A stretch of DNA of 32,416 nucleotides from DASSBR01 sp035688265 (GCA_035688265.1 DASSNE010000060.1:1-32416); one strand, 5' to 3'; positions 1-8,389 are shown, counted from the first letter of the stretch. The notes: generated from the letters alone by a model not told the origin. Translations and numbers: made by a program.

Positions 1-33
1 GAAAGTAACCAAAGCCACTGCTCATGGCGCTTG

Positions 34-60
34 GCCCGAAGTGCATCCTGCACTTCGGGC
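34..60. repeat. Perfect 12-bp stem hairpin, part of an intergenic repeat
   Basis: Bases 34-45 (GCCCGAAGTGCA) are the exact reverse complement of 49-60, separated by a 3-base loop TCC. No T-run follows, so it is not a classical intrinsic terminator. It sits directly beside the larger inverted repeat at 64-161. The preceding bases (GAAAGTAACCAAAGC) resemble the start of dispersed intergenic repeats that I recall from Xanthomonas/Lysobacter-like genomes; that resemblance is from memory. The element may begin to the left of the window. Confidence 0.75.
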
Positions 61-63
61 TTC

Positions 64-161
64 CCGAAGATCGGACGAAAAATGGGGGCCGGAACATAAC
101 TCAGCCGTCCATGGCTTCGGACAATGTTCCTTGTTTCCCCCATTTTTCGTCCGATCTTCGG
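64..161. repeat. Long inverted repeat with 25-bp perfect arms
   Basis: Bases 64-88 and 137-161 are perfect reverse complements over 25 bp (the arm starts CCGAAGATCGGACGAA). A second 7-bp pair is nested inside: GGAACAT at 91-97 with ATGTTCC at 124-130. The whole unit could fold as a long cruciform or RNA hairpin with an interrupted stem. Short open frames through it are repeat-derived and show no coding features. It is probably a copy of a dispersed intergenic element. It carries no transposase and is too short for an insertion sequence. Confidence 0.75.
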
Positions 162-185
162 CTGCGCTCAAATCGCGGGGTAAGA

Positions 186-204
186 GCCGGCCTTCCTGGC
201 CGGC
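186..204 (-). terminator. GC-rich hairpin just downstream of the NRDE gene
   Basis: GCCGGCC (186-192) pairs with GGCCGGC (198-204) around a 5-base loop, and the structure begins 3 bases after the stop codon of the minus-strand gene ending at 207. On the minus strand it is followed by TCTTA rather than a long T-run, so a factor-independent terminator is possible but weak. It could equally be another module of the adjacent repeat. Confidence 0.4.
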
Positions 205-206
205 AA

Positions 207-992
207 TTATTGGGGCGCCGCCACGGGCGGCGCGAAGAACATGAATTTTCGCGTTTCGAGCGCACAACCTTCAGCATCGAAGCCGCGTTCAACAAAAATG
301 GTCTTTCCAGTCGCGGCCATAAGTAACACGCTCGACGCGCGCGTGCCATAGGTCGGGCTGACGATGAATGGCGCCGACAGAAGTCGCTCGCGCTCTGGCG
401 CGAGGCCGGTTTCCGGCCACTCGGCTTCCGGGGCCGGCTCGCGATCGTCGAGCAGCGTCAGCAGCGCTTCCGGACTCGGATCGGGTTGCGCGTCCAGCTG
501 GCGCGCAAACGCCGCGCGCATGCGTTCGACCTTCGGCCACGGCGTGTCGAGCGTCGCGTTGCTCAGGGCGTAGTGGCCCGGCGGCAGCGCCCGCGGCGGG
601 CCATCGCGATTGGAGAAGTACATCAGCGTGTCGCGGTCGCCTGCGAACAAGTTGAAGCCGGCGTAGCGATCCGCTTCGGCGGCGACTTCGGCCATAAATT
701 CTTCCGGCGTCTGGCTGCCGCGCAAAAAGTCACCGACCAGGTGGCCGCGCGAGCGTGCGTCAGCGGGCGGATCGAGTCGTTCACGATAATTGGTGACGGC
801 GGCGAAGCGGTCGGCGGCGCTGACGCCGAGCCAGGTGCCGCCGGCGGTCAGGTCGCGGCCGGCGATCACGTTGGGCGCATCGCGCCAGAAGCTCGCCGGG
901 TCGGTCGGCCGGGCGTGAAATTCATCGCGGTTGCCGGCGAGGATCAGCGGCCAGTGCGCGTCGGTTTTCCAGGCTATCGCGATCAGGCACAT
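207..992 (-). CDS. NRDE family protein (TANGO2-like)
   Basis: A 261-residue protein of the NRDE/TANGO2 family (formerly DUF833). The sequence begins MCLIAIAW, which leaves a Cys as residue 2, typical of this Ntn-hydrolase-like fold. The family signature NRDE is at residues 21-24, followed by RPT and, further on, a GGTWLG segment. Length matches the family. There is no signal peptide, so a cytoplasmic location is expected. The biochemical role of bacterial members is not settled; the eukaryotic homologue TANGO2 has been linked to lipid or haem handling. The gene is divergent from the chorismate mutase gene, with about 100 bp between their starts. Family assignment is secure, function is not. 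Confidence 0.9.
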   Translation of the reverse strand: MCLIAIAWKTDAHWPLILAGNRDEFHARPTDPASFWRDAPNVIAGRDLTAGGTWLGVSAADRFAAVTNYRERLDPPADARSRGHLVGDFLRGSQTPEEFMAEVAAEADRYAGFNLFAGDRDTLMYFSNRDGPPRALPPGHYALSNATLDTPWPKVERMRAAFARQLDAQPDPSPEALLTLLDDREPAPEAEWPETGLAPERERLLSAPFIVSPTYGTRASSVLLMAATGKTIFVERGFDAEGCALETRKFMFFAPPVAAPQ

Positions 993-1094
993 CGGGCTGC
1001 GGGGGATTCAGTTTCTTGCGCCGCGGTGGCGATTGAGATTAACATTCGTTCACCTTCAAGATACGGCTTGTCCATTTCGGGCAGGTTCCCGATT

Positions 1095-1409
1095 ATGTGG
1101 CAAAAGCAGTATTCTTCGCCGAACGATTCCGCCGACGCAACCGATCCGCAGCTCGATGAACTGCGCGAGTTGATCGACGTGACGGACCAGGCTTTGCTCG
1201 ACGTGCTGAGTCAGCGCGCGCAACTGGTCGATCAGGTGGCCAAACTGAAGCGCGCCAAGGGCTTGCCGATCGTGATGCCGGCGCGCGAGCAGGCGATAAT
1301 CGAATCGGTGCGCGCCCGGGCCGCGGACGCCGGCCTGTCGGCGGACGTTGTCGAGGATATTTTCCGCTCGGTGCTCACCGAATCGCACCGCCGGATGCAG
1401 GGCGAATAA
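1095..1409 (+). CDS. Monofunctional chorismate mutase (AroQ class)
   Basis: A 104-residue all-helical AroQ-type chorismate mutase, which converts chorismate to prephenate on the way to Phe and Tyr. Against the E. coli P-protein mutase domain, the active-site residues align as Arg24 (R11), Arg41 (R28), Lys52 (K39) and Arg64-Glu65 (R51-E52). The start is the ATG at 1095. The reading frame stays open far upstream (to 486), but that stretch is antisense to the NRDE gene and has no relation to the family. There is no fused prephenate dehydratase or dehydrogenase domain and no aromatic-pathway neighbour. Many gammaproteobacteria have this activity fused, so a stand-alone copy may be an additional mutase. 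No signal peptide is visible, so it is not the secreted (*AroQ) type. Confidence 0.88.
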   Translation: MWQKQYSSPNDSADATDPQLDELRELIDVTDQALLDVLSQRAQLVDQVAKLKRAKGLPIVMPAREQAIIESVRARAADAGLSADVVEDIFRSVLTESHRRMQGE

Positions 1410-1415
1410 GCGTCC

Positions 1416-2186
1416 TCAGCGCTTGCCCAGCAAGCCTTTCTTTTTCATCCCCCACGCCACAATGTAGGCGCCGGCCAGTACCGCGAGGCTTGCCCACAGC
1501 GGGGTCAGGTCGGCCTCGATCGCCTGCCACGCCGGCGCGGACGCGCGCTCGTAGATCAATACCAGCACCGCCGCGGTGAGCCACGTCCACGCCGTGTTGT
1601 AGTCGGCGCCGATCACGCGCGGCCAGTCAAACCGCTCGCCGCGGGTGGCGGCGACCAGGCGGCGCGGGTTGGGAAACCAACGGTTCACGGTCGCGCAGTA
1701 GTCGGCGTAGGCCTGGCCGAATTTGCCGGCGAGGAAATGCTCCTCCGCCGCGACGATCGCCTCGTAAGCGAACAGCGCCACCGGGATCGCGACCACGTAG
1801 ACGAGGGGGTCGTTGAAAATCACCGTCAGACCGATCAGCAGCAGCACGTTGCCGACGTAAAGCGGGTTGCGCGAGCAGGAAAATACGCCGCCGGTCACCA
1901 GCCCCTCGGCGTAGACCTGTTTGTTCTCGCCGCCGCGCTTGATGTACTGCAGGCCGATCACCCAGCCGCGCAATACCAGGCCCGCGACGATGATCGCGAG
2001 GCCTGCGGCATCAAGCCAGATGTCGGCCGCGGCGCTGCCGGCCAGCGCGTTCGGCTGCCGCCAGATCATCAGGATCAGCAGCATCAGCGGGAAGATGATG
2101 TTGCGGTAGCGGAACAGCACCTGCCCGCAACGGACCAGCGACGCGGGGTGGCGCGGCGCTCCGTTACATGCCGGGTTTGAACTCAC
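1416..2186 (-). CDS. Isoprenylcysteine carboxyl methyltransferase-like membrane protein
   Basis: A 256-residue multi-pass membrane protein of the ICMT/phospholipid methyltransferase superfamily. The diagnostic segment SRNPLYVGN (residues 105-113) is followed by a hydrophobic helix, then EEHFLAGKFGQAYADYC (148-164), the usual SAM-binding C-terminal half of the domain. Two further hydrophobic segments lie beyond it. The start is a GTG at 2186 that overlaps the stop of the cmoA gene (GTGA), so it is probably translationally coupled as the last gene of a four-gene operon. The methylated substrate is unknown; bacterial members act on lipids, small molecules or remain uncharacterised. The next Met is at residue 35, inside the first membrane helix, which supports the GTG start. 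Confidence 0.75.
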   Translation of the reverse strand: MSSNPACNGAPRHPASLVRCGQVLFRYRNIIFPLMLLILMIWRQPNALAGSAAADIWLDAAGLAIIVAGLVLRGWVIGLQYIKRGGENKQVYAEGLVTGGVFSCSRNPLYVGNVLLLIGLTVIFNDPLVYVVAIPVALFAYEAIVAAEEHFLAGKFGQAYADYCATVNRWFPNPRRLVAATRGERFDWPRVIGADYNTAWTWLTAAVLVLIYERASAPAWQAIEADLTPLWASLAVLAGAYIVAWGMKKKGLLGKR

Positions 2187-2932
2187 TTGACCGCCAGCAT
2201 CCCGCAGAAGTTATACCAGCGGAAAAACGTTTCGACGTGGCGGAAGCCCGCGCCCAGCAAGAGGTCGCGATTTTCCTCGCTACGGTACGGAATCAGCACG
2301 TTCTCCAGCGCCTCGCGCTTTTGCGAGATCTCCATTTCGGAGTAGTGGCGGCGGCGCTTCAAGTCGTAGTAATGGCGGATGAACAGCCGGTTGATCATGC
2401 TGTCGCCGACCGTCAGCTTTTCGATCAGGATCAGCGCGCTGTTTTCCAGCATGCCGTCGAAGATGCGCTTCATCACGCGCTCGCGGTACAGCGGCCGCAT
2501 GAATTGCAGCGACAGCAGCATGATGACGACCGACGCGTTGTCGACCACGGTGTCGTGGTGCAGGTCGGCGTGGACCAGGTCGTAGGGCCGCTCGACCTTC
2601 TGCGCTTCGAGCTTTTCGCGCGCGCGGTCGAGCATTTCCCGGGAATTGTCGACGCCGACGAAGCGCACGCCCGGGTCGAGTGCCCGGTCGAGGTGCAGCA
2701 TCGTGGTCGCGGTCGAGCAGCCGAGGTCGAACAGGTTGGTGCCTGCTACAGCGAAATCGAGCGCAAGCTCGGTCGTCATGCGCTGCATTTCTTCGTAAAA
2801 CGGCACGGAGCGGCTGACCATGTCGTCGAAGACGGCGGCTGTGCGGTTGTCGAACGCAAAGTCGGTGGCCTCCTGCTCTTCGGCAAATACGCGGTCGCGC
2901 CCTTCCTCGGAATCGGTCGTTGAAGAACCCAT
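2183..2932 (-). CDS. cmoA: Carboxy-S-adenosyl-L-methionine synthase CmoA
   Basis: A 249-residue class I methyltransferase-fold protein that aligns along its length with E. coli CmoA. CmoA makes carboxy-SAM from SAM and prephenate for the cmo5U modification at tRNA position 34. Visible landmarks are FDLGCSTATT (motif I, residues 68-77), GVDNS (93-97), SLQFMRP (141-147) and YSEMEISQKR (197-206). Arg206 corresponds to E. coli Arg199, the residue I recall as holding the carboxylate of carboxy-SAM. The partner cmoB is often adjacent but is absent from this window. The gene lies 20 bp after hemH and overlaps the next gene by 4 bp. The substrate prephenate is the product of the chorismate mutase encoded nearby at 1095, a suggestive but unproven link. 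Confidence 0.9.
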   Translation of the reverse strand: MGSSTTDSEEGRDRVFAEEQEATDFAFDNRTAAVFDDMVSRSVPFYEEMQRMTTELALDFAVAGTNLFDLGCSTATTMLHLDRALDPGVRFVGVDNSREMLDRAREKLEAQKVERPYDLVHADLHHDTVVDNASVVIMLLSLQFMRPLYRERVMKRIFDGMLENSALILIEKLTVGDSMINRLFIRHYYDLKRRRHYSEMEISQKREALENVLIPYRSEENRDLLLGAGFRHVETFFRWYNFCGMLAVK

Positions 2933-2952
2933 AAGTGAACAATCGGTAAGTT

Positions 2953-3930
2953 TCAGGACGCCGCAGTATACCGCGTAATCATTTCCGCCAAAAAGGCGAT
3001 ATGGTCGGCGCGCGCGTTGAGCGCGGGGATGTAGCGCAGCGTGTCGCCACCGGCGGCACGGAAATACTCGGCATTGCGGATCGCGATTTCTTCCAGCGTT
3101 TCCAGGCAGTCGGCGGAAAAACCGGGGCAGATAACATCAATGGTCTTGAGGCCGGCGCGGCCCCACTCGCGCACCGTCTCGTCGGTGTATGGCTTGAGCC
3201 ATGCGGCCGCGCCGAGGCGCGACTGGAACGACACCAGCCACTCGTCGTCGCCCAGCCCCAGCGCCGCGGCCAGTCTTGCGCCGGTCTCGCGGCACTGCTG
3301 CTCATAGGGATCGCCGAGGTCGACGTTGCGTTGCGGCAGACCGTGAAACGACAGCAGCAGCTTGTCGCCGCTGCCGTTCGCCGCGCGGAATTCGCGCACG
3401 CTCGCGGCCAGCGCGTCGATGTAACCCGGCCGGTCGTGGTAGCCGTTGATGAAGTCGAGTGCCGGAAGCTCCCGCCAGCCTTGAAGGCAGCGCGTCACCG
3501 CATCGAAGGTGGCGCCGGTGGTCGTGGCCGAGTACTGCGGATACAGCGGCACCACGACGATGCGCCGGCAGCCGCGGTCGCGCAGTTCTTCCAGGGCGGC
3601 CGGCACTGACGGTTTGCCGTAACGCATGCCCAGCGCGACCGCGACCGGCTCGTCGAGGCGCTCGTCGAGCGCGGCCTGCAGCGCCTCGCGCTGCGCGCGG
3701 GAATACACCAGCAGCGGCGACCCCGCCGTCTGCCAGATCTTCTCGTAGGCGGCCGCCGACCGGCGCGGGCGCAGCGGCAGGATGAAGCCGTACAGCACCG
3801 GCCACCACGCCGCACGCGGCAGTTCGACCACGCGCGGGTCGCTCAGGAATTCGCGCAGGTAACGCCGCACAGCGCGCGGCGTCGGCGCTTCCGGCGTGCC
3901 GAGGTTGGCGAGCAGTACGCCTGGCGGCAA
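2953..3930 (-). CDS. hemH: Ferrochelatase HemH
   Basis: A 325-residue ferrochelatase, the enzyme that inserts Fe2+ into protoporphyrin IX in the last step of haem synthesis. It opens with GVLLANLGTP, has VVPLYPQYS (residues 126-134), the catalytic His196 in LSFHGLPQR, and the acidic segment CPGFSADCLETLEE (268-281). Length matches proteobacterial enzymes. The only available start is a TTG at 3930: this frame is closed by the TAA at 3936-3934, which is also the stop codon of the upstream thiolase. The thiolase and HemH are therefore in the same reading frame, separated by TAA-GTT. No clear Shine-Dalgarno sequence precedes the TTG, which suggests re-initiation after thiolase termination. Position 3 of the operon is cmoA. 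Confidence 0.93.
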   Translation of the reverse strand: MPPGVLLANLGTPEAPTPRAVRRYLREFLSDPRVVELPRAAWWPVLYGFILPLRPRRSAAAYEKIWQTAGSPLLVYSRAQREALQAALDERLDEPVAVALGMRYGKPSVPAALEELRDRGCRRIVVVPLYPQYSATTTGATFDAVTRCLQGWRELPALDFINGYHDRPGYIDALAASVREFRAANGSGDKLLLSFHGLPQRNVDLGDPYEQQCRETGARLAAALGLGDDEWLVSFQSRLGAAAWLKPYTDETVREWGRAGLKTIDVICPGFSADCLETLEEIAIRNAEYFRAAGGDTLRYIPALNARADHIAFLAEMITRYTAAS

Positions 3931-3933
3931 AAC

Positions 3934-5217
3934 TTACGGCCGCTCGAGGATCGCACTGACACCCATGCCGCCGGCGGTGCAGATAGAGATCAGCCCGCGG
4001 CCGGTGCCTTTTTCGGCGAGCAGCTTGGCGAGCGTCGCGACAATGCGCGCGCCGGTGGCGGCAAAAGGGTGTCCGATTGCGACGCTGCCACCCTTGACGT
4101 TCAGCTTGTCGCGGCCGATGGTGCCGAGCGGGGCGCGGCCGAGCCGCTCACGGCAGAATTCTTCCGATTCCCACGCCTTGAACAGGCACAGTACCTGTGC
4201 GGCGAAGGCTTCGTGAATTTCGTAAAAGTCGAAATCCTGCAGCGTCAGGCCGGCGCGATCGAGCAGGCGCGGCACCGCGTAGGCAGGCGCCATCAGCAGG
4301 CCTTCGTGGCCGTTTACGTAATCGACCGCGGCGACTTCGCCGTAGCTCAAGTAGGCGAGCGGGGTATGACCGTGTTCGCGCGCCCAGTCTTCGGACGCCA
4401 GCAGCACGGTCGCCGCGCCGTCGGTCAGCGGGGTGCTGTTGCCGGCGGTCAACGTGCCGGACGGGCTGCGGTCGAACACCGGCTTCAACGCGGCGAGCTT
4501 TTCCATGCTGGTATTGGCGCGGATGTTGTTGTCGCGCGTCGCGCCGTTGAACGCCACGACCAGGTCGTTGTAAAAGCCTTCGTCCCATGCTGCCGCGGCT
4601 TTCTTGTGGCTGGCGAGCGCGAGTTCGTCCTGCTCCTGCTGCGTGATATTCCAGCGCTTCGCCATCAGTTCGCAGTGCTCGCCCATCGACAGCCCGGTGC
4701 GCGGCTCGACCACGCCCGGAAACGACGGCTTGAGGTCGCCGGGGCGAAAGCCGAGCCAGGGCTTGAGCTTATCGCTGAACGACTTGCCGCGCGCGCTGCG
4801 CAGGAAAATCTTGCGCATCTTCTCACCGTAAACGATCGGCACGTCGCTGATCGTGTCGGTGCCACCGCCGATGCCGGCGTCGATCTGGCCGAGTGCGATC
4901 TTGTGGCCGACCTGGATGATCGCTGACAGGCTGGTGCCGCAGGCGCGCTGCAAATCGTAGCCGGGCGTATCCGGCGTCAGGCTCGAACCGAGCACCGCCT
5001 CGCGCGCGAGATTCCAGTCCCTGGCCTGTTTCATCACCGCGCCGAGCGCGACTTCGCCGAGATGCTGGCCTTTGAGACCGTATTTGTCGACCACCGCTTC
5101 GAGCGCGGCGGTGACCATTTCCTGGTTGCTGCACTCGGCGTAGGCGGTGCGCGCGCGGGAAAATGGAATGCGCAGGCCGCCGAGGACAGCGACGCGGCGC
5201 GGCAGGTTATCGGCCAT
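3934..5217 (-). CDS. Acetyl-CoA C-acyltransferase (thiolase), FadI-like
   Basis: A 427-residue thiolase that joins or cleaves acyl-CoA and acetyl-CoA in beta-oxidation or related pathways. The nucleophilic Cys93 lies in QRACGTSLS, the IHEAFAAQ loop (His335) is typical, and the general base His383 lies in GHPFAATGAR, followed by Cys413 in SICTAGGMG. GHPFAATGAR is characteristic of FadI-type (long-chain) rather than short biosynthetic thiolases. The start at 5217 has a strong GGAGG 8 bases upstream; the frame is open to 5472, but that extension lacks family similarity and overlaps the divergent MATE gene. No hydratase/dehydrogenase partner (FadJ-like) is present here. It is the first gene of the hemH-cmoA operon, a functionally mixed grouping. 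Confidence 0.92.
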   Translation of the reverse strand: MADNLPRRVAVLGGLRIPFSRARTAYAECSNQEMVTAALEAVVDKYGLKGQHLGEVALGAVMKQARDWNLAREAVLGSSLTPDTPGYDLQRACGTSLSAIIQVGHKIALGQIDAGIGGGTDTISDVPIVYGEKMRKIFLRSARGKSFSDKLKPWLGFRPGDLKPSFPGVVEPRTGLSMGEHCELMAKRWNITQQEQDELALASHKKAAAAWDEGFYNDLVVAFNGATRDNNIRANTSMEKLAALKPVFDRSPSGTLTAGNSTPLTDGAATVLLASEDWAREHGHTPLAYLSYGEVAAVDYVNGHEGLLMAPAYAVPRLLDRAGLTLQDFDFYEIHEAFAAQVLCLFKAWESEEFCRERLGRAPLGTIGRDKLNVKGGSVAIGHPFAATGARIVATLAKLLAEKGTGRGLISICTAGGMGVSAILERP

Positions 5218-5284
5218 ATCAGCCTCCGGCGTGTATGATGCGGAATTCTTTTGGAAATGATGCCATAGCGCTGCCTGTCTGGCC

Positions 5285-6643
5285 ATGGACGCCCGTTTCA
5301 ACATCCCTGTCGGCGCCCGGTCGCCGCTGCGCACCGAAGTGCGTGCGCTGCTCGCCCTCGCCACGCCATTGATCGTGCAGAACCTCGCCAACGAGGGCAT
5401 GCAACTCGTCGATACGCTGATGGCGGGGCGCCTGTCGACCGCCACACTTGCCGGCGTTGCGGTCGGCGGCACGATCTGGATGCCGGTGCTGCTGTTCGCG
5501 CTCGGCTTGCTGATGGCATTGAGCCCGACTGTCGCGCATCTCTACGGCGGCGGCGAGGCGCGCGCGGTCGGCAGCGAATTTCGCCAGAGCCTGTGGCTGA
5601 GCCAGGTCGTCGGTTGGGGCGGCTTCTTTCTATTGCGCCACGCCGCGCCGGTGTTCGGCTGGATCGGCATCGCGGCGCCGGTGGTGCCCGCCGCGCAGGC
5701 GTATTTGAACGGCATCGCGTGGGGTTTGCCCGGCATGTGCCTGTTCCTCGTGCTGCGCTTTACCAGCGAAGGCATCGCCCATACCCGGCCGCTGCTGTTC
5801 GTCGCGCTGGCCGGCTTCGTCGTCAACATCTTCGCCGATTACGCGCTGATTTACGGCGCCTGGGGCCTGCCCGAACTCGGCGCCTACGGCTGCGGGCTTG
5901 CCACCGCGATCGTCTTGTGGCTGATGTTCGCGGCCATGCTGGCCTACGTCCTGCGCTCGGGTCGCTACCGGCCCCTGACGCTTTTCGCGCAGTTCGAATG
6001 GCCGCGGCGCGCGCCGCTCGCGGCGATGCTGCGCCTGGGATTGCCGATCGCCGTCAGCCTGTTTACCGAAGTCAGCCTGTTCGCGGCGATCGCGCTGATC
6101 ATGGGCACGCTGGGCACGAAAATCGTCGCCGCGCACCAGATCGCAGTGAACTTCGCCGGCACCATGTTCATGGTGCCGATGGGCGTCGCGATGGCGATTA
6201 CCGTGCGCGTCGGCCAGGCGCGGGGGCGCGGCGATGCCGCCGGCGCGCGCCGCGTCGGGCTGATCGGCATCGGCCTGTGCATGAGCTTCATGGCGGCGTC
6301 GGCGATCACGCTGACGCTGATCCCCGGCATCATCGCCGGCTGGTACACCGACAACGCGCAGGTGCGCGACATCGCCGTCGCGCTGCTGGGCATGGCCGCG
6401 ATCTTCCAGATTTCGGACGGCCTGCAGGTCGCGGGGCAGGGCGTCTTGCGCGGCTACAAGGACACCCACGTACCGATGTGGATCACGATCCTCGCCTACT
6501 GGTGCATTGGCTTCCCGCTCGCCTGGCTGCTCGGCGTTTACTGGCAGCTCGGCCCGCGCGCCGTCTGGGGCGGCTTCATCGGCGGCCTGAGCGTTGCGGC
6601 GGTGCTGCTGAATTTGCGCTTTTTACGACTCAGCCGTTTGTGA
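5285..6643 (+). CDS. MATE family multidrug/Na+ antiporter (NorM-like)
   Basis: A 452-residue inner-membrane protein with about 12 hydrophobic segments arranged as two homologous halves, typical of MATE exporters that pump cationic drugs out in exchange for Na+ or H+. It begins with a helix ending in LATPLIVQNLANEGMQLVDT, the canonical MATE opening, and has the second-half equivalent LRLGLPIAVSLFTEV with KIVAAHQIAVN. The ATG at 5285 is 67 bp from the divergent thiolase start; no strong ribosome-binding site is visible. The 3' end overlaps the convergent permease gene by 14 bp (6630-6643). The substrate cannot be read from the sequence. Confidence 0.9.
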   Translation: MDARFNIPVGARSPLRTEVRALLALATPLIVQNLANEGMQLVDTLMAGRLSTATLAGVAVGGTIWMPVLLFALGLLMALSPTVAHLYGGGEARAVGSEFRQSLWLSQVVGWGGFFLLRHAAPVFGWIGIAAPVVPAAQAYLNGIAWGLPGMCLFLVLRFTSEGIAHTRPLLFVALAGFVVNIFADYALIYGAWGLPELGAYGCGLATAIVLWLMFAAMLAYVLRSGRYRPLTLFAQFEWPRRAPLAAMLRLGLPIAVSLFTEVSLFAAIALIMGTLGTKIVAAHQIAVNFAGTMFMVPMGVAMAITVRVGQARGRGDAAGARRVGLIGIGLCMSFMAASAITLTLIPGIIAGWYTDNAQVRDIAVALLGMAAIFQISDGLQVAGQGVLRGYKDTHVPMWITILAYWCIGFPLAWLLGVYWQLGPRAVWGGFIGGLSVAAVLLNLRFLRLSRL

Positions 6644-8201
6644 CGGTGCTTTGCTCGGCGGAAGGTTCTGCCGGTTCCTTGCCCGCCTTGCTGTGGCGGA
6701 TGCCGAAGCTGAAGTAGATCACGAAGCCGATCGCCATCCAGACGAGGAAGCGGGCGATGGTGACGAACGGCAGGCCGCCGATCAGGCGCCAGCCGTCCTG
6801 ATCCGCCCACGGCCAGCCGATAATCAGGAACAGCGAGAAGATGATGCCGAGCGGCGCGAGCAGCCACAGCACCGGCGTGCGGAAGCGCCGCTCCAGGTCC
6901 GGGCGGCGGATGCGCAGGATCAACACCGACGCGCAGATCAGGATGAAGGCGCTCAGGGTGCCGATGTTGACCAGCTCGGCGATCTCGCGAATCGGCAGCA
7001 CGCCGGCGACGGCCGCCGTGAAGAAGCCGAGTACCCACGTCGGGCGGTGCGGCGTGCCGTGCTTCGGATGCGGCTTGGCGAACCAGCCCGGTAGCAGACC
7101 GTCGCGCGAGAGCGCGAACCAGATGCGCGCCGCGCCGAGCATGAACGCGAACACGACGCTGATGATGCCGCAGACGGCTGCCACGTTGATCACGCCGCTG
7201 ACCCAGTTCAGGCCGCGCGCCTGGAAGACCGCGCTGACCGGCGCCGGGTCGCTCAGGATCATGCTCTGGCAATGACCCGCCACGCCGCCGCCGGCGCAGG
7301 CGTTATACGGCACCATGCCGGTCAGCACCAGCGAAATGGCCAGATACATTCCCATCGCCACGGCCAGCGAAGCGACGACCGCCAGCGGCAGGTCGCGCTG
7401 TGGGTTTTTGGATTCCTCGGCGGCGGTGGTCAGCGTGTCGTAACCGAAGACGGCGAAGAACACGATGCTCGATGCGGCGAGTACGCCGCTCCAGCCGTAG
7501 CTCGTCGCACCGCCGGCGTGGTGGATGGTAGCCGGCACGAACGGCGTCCAGTTGGCCGGGTCGACATAGAACGCGCCGACGCAAACGACGGTGATGACGC
7601 CGATGACCTTCGCCGTTACCACCACGGTATTGAAACGCGCGCCCATCTGGGTGCGCCGTGTCTGCAGCCACGCGATGGCCAGCGCGATCACGGCCGCGAT
7701 CAGGTTGAATACATGCCCGCCATGCGGATGCGCCGGGTCGTACGCGCCCTGCAACGCGACCGGCAGGTGCCAGCCGGTGATCTGGGCGATCAGCGCCTGC
7801 AGATAGTTGGATGAGCCGGCCGCGACCACGCCGACGATCAGCGCATATTCGATCAGCAGGTCCCAGCCGATGATCCACGCCGGCAGTTCGCCGAGCACCG
7901 CGTAGCCGTACGTGTAGGCGCTGCCGGTGACAGGGATCATGCCGGCGAATTCGGCGTACGACAGCGCCGCGCAGGCACTGCCCACGCCGGCAATCAGGAA
8001 GCTGATGACGATGGCGGGGCCGGCATTCAACGCGGCCTGATGCGGCGCCAGCACGAACACGCCGACGCCGACGATCGCGCCGACACCGATCGCGGTGAGC
8101 TGCCACACGCCCATGGTGCGGCGAAAATCGTGGCTCTGGTCCGCCTCGGCCTGGAGTTGCTCGACTGACTTGCGACGAATCAACCTGGCCGCAAAATTCA
8201 T
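6630..8201 (-). CDS. APC-superfamily amino acid permease
   Basis: A 523-residue inner-membrane transporter of the amino acid-polyamine-organocation superfamily, closest in layout to cationic amino acid transporters (CAT/YfnA-type). The first helix carries GVGAIVGVGVF (residues 38-48), the substrate-binding unwound region. Further typical segments are FAVFGYDTLTTAAEESKNP and ALSRDGLLPGWFAKPHPKHGTP. There are about 12 hydrophobic segments with a short charged cytoplasmic N-terminus. Substrate specificity is not resolved by sequence. It is divergent from the fsr gene, sharing a 188-bp intergenic region, and its 3' end overlaps the MATE gene convergently. Confidence 0.9.
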   Translation of the reverse strand: MNFAARLIRRKSVEQLQAEADQSHDFRRTMGVWQLTAIGVGAIVGVGVFVLAPHQAALNAGPAIVISFLIAGVGSACAALSYAEFAGMIPVTGSAYTYGYAVLGELPAWIIGWDLLIEYALIVGVVAAGSSNYLQALIAQITGWHLPVALQGAYDPAHPHGGHVFNLIAAVIALAIAWLQTRRTQMGARFNTVVVTAKVIGVITVVCVGAFYVDPANWTPFVPATIHHAGGATSYGWSGVLAASSIVFFAVFGYDTLTTAAEESKNPQRDLPLAVVASLAVAMGMYLAISLVLTGMVPYNACAGGGVAGHCQSMILSDPAPVSAVFQARGLNWVSGVINVAAVCGIISVVFAFMLGAARIWFALSRDGLLPGWFAKPHPKHGTPHRPTWVLGFFTAAVAGVLPIREIAELVNIGTLSAFILICASVLILRIRRPDLERRFRTPVLWLLAPLGIIFSLFLIIGWPWADQDGWRLIGGLPFVTIARFLVWMAIGFVIYFSFGIRHSKAGKEPAEPSAEQSTVTNG

Positions 8202-8389
8202 ACGCTGCTCGTCGGTTACCTTGCGAAGCGGTGGAGCATAACGTTGTGGCAGGGCAAACTCCAGCCCGTAACGCCGGATGGAACTGTGGTTGGCACTACT
8301 GTCTGTCCCGGCGAACTGCGAGTATCATGCGGCTGCCTGCTCCGGCGTTCTTGCGTTCCGAAGCCTCCAACTCGCAATCGAAGTCATCC

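Noticed and set aside
1..349. Four short overlapping open frames at the left edge as genes
   Set aside because: They run through the inverted repeat and the end of the NRDE gene and show no ribosome-binding sites or protein family features.
486..1094. Possible 203-residue N-terminal extension of chorismate mutase
   Set aside because: It is the antisense of the NRDE gene, and AroQ enzymes of this length need no such domain; the ATG at 1095 gives a complete mutase.
5218..5472. N-terminal extension of the thiolase
   Set aside because: It overlaps the divergent MATE gene, lacks thiolase similarity and ignores the strong GGAGG before 5217.
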